Source of the DNA: Bacillota bacterium
GTDB taxonomy: Bacteria > Bacillota > UBA4882 > UBA8346
Direction of reading: 5' to 3'
DNA: 64,000 nucleotides
Assembly: GCA_023435565.1 (NCBI GenBank)
Contig: JAEYRN010000029.1
Coordinates: 62,001 to 126,000 of the forward strand
The number at the start of each line of letters is the position of its first letter. Positions within the stretch are counted from its first letter, which is position 1. The translations under genes were made by a program, and so were the position numbers. This document shows, one piece after another, positions 58,889-64,000 of the stretch. Below the pieces are notes generated by a model that was not told where the DNA came from, ran no database searches, and saw nothing but the letters and a program-made list of their open reading frames with translations.

Positions 58889-59988
58889 TACCGTACACCT
58901 CCAATTCGTTCTTCATCTTGATTTATTTCCGATACGTTAACCCTAAATTTCTTTTTGCGATTAATCTTCTCCCAAAATCTTTCAATTAAAACAGCGGTGG
59001 CGGAAAAATAGATAATCGTTGCAATTATTGTATCGGCGATCTCCGGTGGAATCCGGGTCATCGCGTTCATAAATCCTTTGCCGGAATGGAGCAGTCCGAA
59101 AAAAAGCGCAGCGCTTAATACTCCCCACGGTGAATTAACCCCGAGTAAAGATACGGCGATCCCGTCAAATCCTTGTGATGGGATTACACCGATTTGCATG
59201 TTTGAGGCATACCCCACATAAAAAACAGCACCGCCCAAACCGGCCAATGCTCCGGCAATCATCATCGAAAATATTATGCTCCGGTTAGCGCGTATTCCGG
59301 CATATTCCGACGCATAACGGTTAAAACCAACCGCTTTTAACTCGTATCCGCTGATCGTACGGTTTAATAAGAAAGCAATCAAGACCACTGCCAGTATTGC
59401 TAAAAAGAAACCCAGATTAATATAGGAACCGTTAAAAAGGTCTGTCAGCCATTCAACTTTCAAAGAGGCTGCATTCGGTATCTTACGGGATTCCGTCTCC
59501 AGATATGCACCCTTAAAGTATCCGGGGATCACATAATAAACCGTCCAGTAAGCTATCCAATTCATCATAATGGTGGCCACTACTTCATGCACATTATACC
59601 GGGCTTTCAAAAATCCGGGTACCAACCCCCAAATAGCACCACCAAGAATGGCTGCTACTAATACCAAGGGTAGCAAAATAATCTTCGGTAGAGCAAAGGT
59701 CAGACCGACGGCAGTAGCTGCCAACCCTCCGATTAACATTTGTCCCGCGGCCCCAATATTGAACAAACCGGTTTTAAAAGCAAAGGCCACTGCTAAACCG
59801 GTTAGAATTAAAGGGGTTGCTGTAGCCAGTGTGTTACCGATTCTTTCGGCGCTCATTAATCCGCCTCTCATAAGGTAGGTATATCCCTGGAACGGATTAT
59901 TTCCGGTTAATGCCATTAAAATCGCTCCAGCCACTAAACCGAGAAATACAGCGACTAAAGCTATTATACATTCTTTGTTTATCTTCAT
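58888..59988 (-). CDS. Nucleoside ABC transporter permease (NupP-like)
   Basis: 366 residues, about nine helices, BPD_transp_2 family. FKTGLFNIGAAGQMLIGG and ELKAVGFNRYASEYAGI are typical for this permease type. Overlaps the ATPase gene by four bases. Works with NupQ-like permease and the double ATPase. Confidence 0.92.
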   Translation of the reverse strand: MKINKECIIALVAVFLGLVAGAILMALTGNNPFQGYTYLMRGGLMSAERIGNTLATATPLILTGLAVAFAFKTGLFNIGAAGQMLIGGLAATAVGLTFALPKIILLPLVLVAAILGGAIWGLVPGFLKARYNVHEVVATIMMNWIAYWTVYYVIPGYFKGAYLETESRKIPNAASLKVEWLTDLFNGSYINLGFFLAILAVVLIAFLLNRTISGYELKAVGFNRYASEYAGIRANRSIIFSMMIAGALAGLGGAVFYVGYASNMQIGVIPSQGFDGIAVSLLGVNSPWGVLSAALFFGLLHSGKGFMNAMTRIPPEIADTIIATIIYFSATAVLIERFWEKINRKKKFRVNVSEINQDEERIGGVR

Positions 59989-61508
59989 TTTTGCTCCCCT
60001 CGCTTCACTCCGGCCATCATTAAACCGATTTCGTTTTCATTGGTTGCTGTCGCATCAACTGTTCCAACCAATTCGCCGTTATTGATAACGGCAATCCGGT
60101 CGGAAAGATTAAGTATTTCATCGAGTTCCAGCGATACCAAGAGCACCGCTTTACCCTTATCCCTTTGTTCAACTAATCGTTTATGAATATATTCGATGGC
60201 ACCCACATCCAAGCCGCGAGTCGGTTGGACCGCAATCAACAATTCCGGATTTAGGTCAATTTCCCGGCCGACAATCGCTTTCTGCTGATTTCCCCCAGAA
60301 AGAGAGCGGGCGCTGGAACTACCTCCTTGACCGGCCCGTACATCAAATTCGGCAATTACTTGCTCCGCATGTTGATGGATGGAATTCTTATTTAACAAGC
60401 CATTCTTAGAGTAAGGCCCTTGATAATACAGCTTTAGGACCAAGTTGTCTTCAACCGAATAATCCAGGATTAGTCCGTGTTTATGACGATCCTCAGGAAT
60501 ATAAGCGATTCCGGAACGAATTCGGTCCCGAACGGACAGGTTGGTAATATCCGTTTCTTTTAAAAACATTTGACCTGATTCAACTTTCCGAAGACCGCTG
60601 ATAGCTTCAACCAACTCTGCTTGTCCGTTTCCTTCCACCCCGGCGACTCCGACGATCTCCCCGGAGCGGACCTCCAGTGAAAAATCTTTTAAACCTAAAA
60701 TTTTTCGATTATTTAGAACTGATATATTTCGAATTTTAAGAGTGACCGGTCCCGGCTCCCGTGAATCTTTGGTGACCCTGAAGGTCACCTCTCTTCCCAC
60801 CATCATCTCAGCCATCCGGGCTTCAGTAGTCTTAGCAACATCCACCGTATCAATCAGCTTCCCCCTCCGAATTACGGTACACCGGTCGGCAATAGCTTTT
60901 ATTTCTTTCAATTTATGGGTAATTAAAATAATTGATTTTCCCTCGGCAATTAGATTACGCATGATTTTCATTAATTCTTGAATCTCTTGGGGTGTAAGAA
61001 CCGAAGTTGGCTCATCAAAGATTAAAACTTCGGCGTTACGATACAACATTTTTAAAATTTCTACCCGTTGTTGCATCCCAACGGAAATATCCTCAATCTT
61101 GGCGTCCGGTTCCACATTAAGTCCGTATTTTTCGGATAGTTCTTTAATCCGTGCACTCGCCGCCTTAGTTTGAACTATAAAACTACACTTCGGTTCCATC
61201 CCCAATATTATATTTTCGGTAACCGTAAAATTATGGACCAATTTGAAATGCTGGTGTACCATTCCAATACCCAGCTCATTTGCTATATTAGGATTTGTGA
61301 TACTTACTTCCTTGCCACAAATTTTGATATTGCCCCGGTCCGGCTGATACAGTCCAAATAAAATGCTCATTAAAGTGGATTTACCAGCGCCATTTTCACC
61401 TAGTAAAGCATGAATTTCTCCTTGTTTAACTTGAAGGGAAATATTATCATTAGCGACAATGCCGGGAAACTCTTTTCGGATATTCAGCATTTCAACTATA
61501 TAATCCAT
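59985..61508 (-). CDS. Nucleoside ABC transporter ATPase, double-domain (NupO-like)
   Basis: 507 residues with two ABC modules. First: GENGAGKSTLM Walker A, and a degenerate-looking signature ISVGMQQRVEILK. Second: VEGNGQAELVE lacks a normal Walker A lysine, and the signature is LSGGNQQKAIVGRE. This asymmetry is usual for RbsA/XylG-like ATPases. Second gene of the bmp operon. Confidence 0.92.
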   Translation of the reverse strand: MDYIVEMLNIRKEFPGIVANDNISLQVKQGEIHALLGENGAGKSTLMSILFGLYQPDRGNIKICGKEVSITNPNIANELGIGMVHQHFKLVHNFTVTENIILGMEPKCSFIVQTKAASARIKELSEKYGLNVEPDAKIEDISVGMQQRVEILKMLYRNAEVLIFDEPTSVLTPQEIQELMKIMRNLIAEGKSIILITHKLKEIKAIADRCTVIRRGKLIDTVDVAKTTEARMAEMMVGREVTFRVTKDSREPGPVTLKIRNISVLNNRKILGLKDFSLEVRSGEIVGVAGVEGNGQAELVEAISGLRKVESGQMFLKETDITNLSVRDRIRSGIAYIPEDRHKHGLILDYSVEDNLVLKLYYQGPYSKNGLLNKNSIHQHAEQVIAEFDVRAGQGGSSSARSLSGGNQQKAIVGREIDLNPELLIAVQPTRGLDVGAIEYIHKRLVEQRDKGKAVLLVSLELDEILNLSDRIAVINNGELVGTVDATATNENEIGLMMAGVKRGEQK

Positions 61509-61605
61509 TGCATCGTCTCCTTAGGTTACAAATTAATACATAAAATAAACCTGCACCAACGTGTGGGTATATTTGTATTATAATACATCTTTAAACCAAT
61601 GAAAA

Positions 61606-61636
61606 GTAAAAGAGGGCGGATAACCGTCCTCTTTAA
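61606..61636 (-). terminator. Hairpin after the bmp gene
   Basis: AAAGAGGACGG-TTAT-CCGCCCTCTTT followed by TACTTTTC (minus strand), 37 bases past the bmp stop and before the ATPase gene. It may attenuate transcription so that the binding protein is made in excess of the ABC subunits. Confidence 0.7.
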
Positions 61637-61672
61637 TTGGGTTAAAAATGAAAATTATTTCATCAAGTATTA

Positions 61673-62743
61673 TTACTTAATTAGATTTCCTTGTTCGGCT
61701 GATACTGTAATCTCACCGGCTTGTAATTTCCCAAAAACTTCCTTTACTTTTTCCTGAGTTTCATTACTTAAATTGGGATTGTTTTCAGGAATACCGATGC
61801 CATTGTTCTTAGCATCAAAGATTAAAGTTTGACCACCCGGGAATTCTCCATTCTTTTCCGCTTCTATCATATCATAAGCGGCTTGGTCAATACGCTTCAT
61901 AGCGGAAGTCAAAATGATAGAATTGATTCCATCATAATCACCTTCGGAATATTGGTCGACGTCAACACCGATTATCCAAGCTTTTTGTCCGGCCTTGGCC
62001 CGGGATTTAGCCTCATTAATGGCCCCGATACCAACACCACCCGCAGCGGCAAAAATTGCTTTCACGCCTTTGTCATACATTTTAGCGGCAATTTGCTGTC
62101 CTGCGGCAACGTTATCAAATGAACCTTGGTAGATAACATTTTCAGACTTCATTATAATTTTTGTTCCAAAATTATCATTGGCGTATTTAACTCCTTGTTG
62201 GAAACCCCAGTTAAACTTTTGAACCGGAGGAATTTCCATGCCGCCAATAAAACCGACTTGACCGTCTTTAAGTTCCAGTGCGGTTGCCACACCTGCTAAG
62301 AAGCCTGATTCATGTTCTGCAAAGAAAATGGATACCGTGTTCTCTTTTACTACCGGTACAAAGTCGCCGGCATGCGGGTTACCGTCAATTAATACAAATT
62401 TAGCATCTTCGTGTTTATCTTGTGCTTGAAAGATTGCTGTTTCAAATTTGAAACCCGGGCAAACTATAAATTTGTATCCAGCGTCATAAAGGTTGCCAAT
62501 TTCTTTGACATAGTCAGCTTCAGTAGTTCCACCAGGTTTCAAATATTTCGTCTCGAGCTTGAACTCTTCACCGGCCCGAACAACACCTTCCCAGGTGCCT
62601 TGGTTAAACGATTTGTCATCGATAGTGCCTGCGTCAGTAACCATACCGACCTTAAGCTTCCCTGAACCACCGTCAAAACATCCTGTAATCACCATTGACA
62701 TAGCTAGTAGAAGAACAAAGATTCCGATTCCCTTTTTCAACAT
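61673..62743 (-). CDS. BMP-family nucleoside-binding lipoprotein
   Basis: 356 residues with lipobox VITGC near residue 22, so lipid-anchored. PnrA/Med-like: VGMVTDAGTIDDKSFNQGTWEG, then GFKFETAIFQAQ, GGMEIPPVQKF and AAAGGVGIGAINEAK. Binds purine nucleosides in relatives. First gene of the operon. Confidence 0.93.
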   Translation of the reverse strand: MLKKGIGIFVLLLAMSMVITGCFDGGSGKLKVGMVTDAGTIDDKSFNQGTWEGVVRAGEEFKLETKYLKPGGTTEADYVKEIGNLYDAGYKFIVCPGFKFETAIFQAQDKHEDAKFVLIDGNPHAGDFVPVVKENTVSIFFAEHESGFLAGVATALELKDGQVGFIGGMEIPPVQKFNWGFQQGVKYANDNFGTKIIMKSENVIYQGSFDNVAAGQQIAAKMYDKGVKAIFAAAGGVGIGAINEAKSRAKAGQKAWIIGVDVDQYSEGDYDGINSIILTSAMKRIDQAAYDMIEAEKNGEFPGGQTLIFDAKNNGIGIPENNPNLSNETQEKVKEVFGKLQAGEITVSAEQGNLIK

Positions 62744-62894
62744 CTAAAAAAGCCCCCTTTGCATTTTTTTGGCAATCTGTTAATTATTCGCCTGCTATTT
62801 CTATTTTATTCAATAAAGTAATTTGTTTCAATATAAATATCATACTAATTTTAAATATATAAGTTGAGTTTAATTTCTATTATGAATCACTTGA

Positions 62895-63617
62895 TTAGTT
62901 TGCCTTCCTACCTAGATAAGCCTGTTTAACTTCCTCATTTACCAACAGCTCTTTGCCGGTGCCCTTTAAGACAATTCCACCGGTCTCCATCACATATCCG
63001 GTATCGGCAATATGCAACGCAGCGTTAGCGTTCTGCTCTATCAATAAAATCGTCATTCCCTCGTGGTGAATCTCTTTGATAATCCTAAAAATTTCTTTAA
63101 CCATCATTGGTGCCAAACCTAGTGACGGTTCATCCATCATTAGCAACTTAGGTCTGGACATTAAAGCCCTACCAACAGCCAACATTTGTTGTTCGCCCCC
63201 CGACAATGTTCCCGCCAGTTGCCAGGTACGTTCTTTTAAAATCGGGAATAGTTTAAAAATCCAGTTCAGATCAGTTTTAATACCGTGGTCGTCATTACGG
63301 TAAAAAGCGCCAATTTTCAAATTCTCCATTACACTTAAATTTGCGAATACTCTTCGTCCTTCCGGGACCAAGGCAATTCCGTGCCTGACCATATTTTGAG
63401 TCTTCTCTTTAAGAAGGTCCTTTTCCCGATAAATGATCCAGCCCCTTACCGGTTTTACCAAACCCATAATAGTCCTTAAAGTGGTACTCTTACCAGCTCC
63501 ATTGGCTCCAACCAAGGTAACTATCTTACCCTCTTCCACTTTCAAACTGATTCCCTTTAATGCCTCTATTCCCCCATAGGATACGACCAGATTATCAATG
63601 GTTAGCATCTTCTTCAA
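62895..63617 (-). CDS. livF: Branched-chain amino acid ABC ATPase, LivF-like
   Basis: 240 residues. Walker A GANGAGKSTT, signature LSGGEQQMLAVGRAL and Walker B LLMMDEPSLGLAP. LivF-type, partner to the overlapping LivG-like gene (23 bases). Likely imports branched-chain amino acids, or possibly urea or another amide, as this family varies. End of the operon in this window. Confidence 0.9.
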   Translation of the reverse strand: MKKMLTIDNLVVSYGGIEALKGISLKVEEGKIVTLVGANGAGKSTTLRTIMGLVKPVRGWIIYREKDLLKEKTQNMVRHGIALVPEGRRVFANLSVMENLKIGAFYRNDDHGIKTDLNWIFKLFPILKERTWQLAGTLSGGEQQMLAVGRALMSRPKLLMMDEPSLGLAPMMVKEIFRIIKEIHHEGMTILLIEQNANAALHIADTGYVMETGGIVLKGTGKELLVNEEVKQAYLGRKAN

Positions 63618-64000
63618 CCCCCAGATAAGCTTCGATTACCCTTTGGTCCGACTGAATCACTGCCGGGCTGCCGCTGGCAATTGTAACACCATAATCCAAC
63701 ACATATATCCTTTGAGAAATATTCATCACTACGTCCATATGATGTTCAATCATAAAAATGGTTAAATCATATTCAACGCCAATTTCTTTTATAAATCCCG
63801 TTAAATCTTCCGCTTCTTTGGGGTTCATTCCCGCCGCCGGTTCATCCAAAAGCATCAGCTTTGGTTTAGTAGCCAGAGCTCGGGCAATTTCTAGTCGGCG
63901 CTGTAGTCCGTAGGGAAGAGAACTTGCTTGCACATTAAGATGATCCTTTAATCCTACTCTTTCGAGTAAGGCTATTGACCTTTCCAGCATTGATCTTTCC
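63595..64000 (-). CDS. livG: Branched-chain amino acid ABC ATPase, LivG-like (5' part outside window)
   Basis: Only the C-terminal 135 or so residues are present; the frame runs off the right edge. It includes LPYGLQRRLEIARALATKP (signature region), LLDEPAAGMNPKE (Walker B) and FMIEHHMDVVM (H loop), all LivG-like. The operon's permeases and binding protein should lie beyond the edge. Confidence 0.9.
   Translation of the reverse strand, partial: ERSMLERSIALLERVGLKDHLNVQASSLPYGLQRRLEIARALATKPKLMLLDEPAAGMNPKEAEDLTGFIKEIGVEYDLTIFMIEHHMDVVMNISQRIYVLDYGVTIASGSPAVIQSDQRVIEAYLGVEEDANH

Overview
The window looks like chromosome from an endospore-forming member of the Bacillota (Firmicutes) with a saccharolytic lifestyle. 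The evidence is a complete gerA-type germinant-receptor operon, a GerMN-domain protein, two CotF-like coat proteins, two DacF-like carboxypeptidases, strong AGGAGG-type ribosome binding sites with frequent TTG/GTG starts, and a CcpA/LacI-type operator in front of a sugar ABC operon. Some envelope proteins are unusual for a monoderm: a secreted protein and a PAP2 phosphatase both end in aromatic beta-strand-like tails, and a sugar-binding protein lacks a lipobox. A diderm envelope is possible but unproven. I cannot name the genus.

Layout. 0.2-15.4 kb: YkvI-like membrane protein, DacF-like peptidase, GerM-like protein, a putative beta-barrel protein, an LD-carboxypeptidase, the gerA operon with a fourth small two-helix gene, an M48 protease, DUF3795 and peptidoglycan-binding proteins, a second DacF, and two coat genes behind a large palindrome. 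15.5-22 kb: a GH65 phosphorylase divergent from a sugar-binding protein and two permeases; no ATPase is present, so a shared one is expected. 22.2-26.3 kb: small housekeeping and repair-like genes (NudC, 2H phosphoesterase, nitroreductase-like, VOC, Nudix, DUF2442/DUF4160).

26.6-31.7 kb is the most unusual part: seven short, AT-rich, functionally unrelated genes all on the minus strand (two broken by homopolymer frameshifts), separated by GC-richer palindromic spacers that share recurring blocks. This resembles an integron-type gene-cassette array without an integrase in view. Some spacer blocks look like 5' pieces of group II introns. Next come a conserved hypothetical gene, a striking 11-copy 21-bp palindromic tandem repeat (32.7-32.9 kb), acetyltransferases, orphan hypothetical genes and several dispersed-repeat families up to 38.9 kb.

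38.9-51.6 kb is core genome: tRNA-Glu, tRNA-Lys, purA, a LysR regulator, a candidate structured RNA, an EnvC/M23 protein, an ABC exporter, the FMN-riboswitch-controlled ribD-ribE-ribBA-ribH operon, a CDF transporter and murD. 51.7-64 kb: PAP2 phosphatase, GH10 xylanase beside a gene remnant, an aminotransferase, an orphan ArsR-type C-terminal domain, DUF3795, deoC, a PrsW protease, a BMP-type nucleoside ABC importer operon (fitting with deoC) and the start of a branched-chain amino acid ABC operon cut by the window edge.
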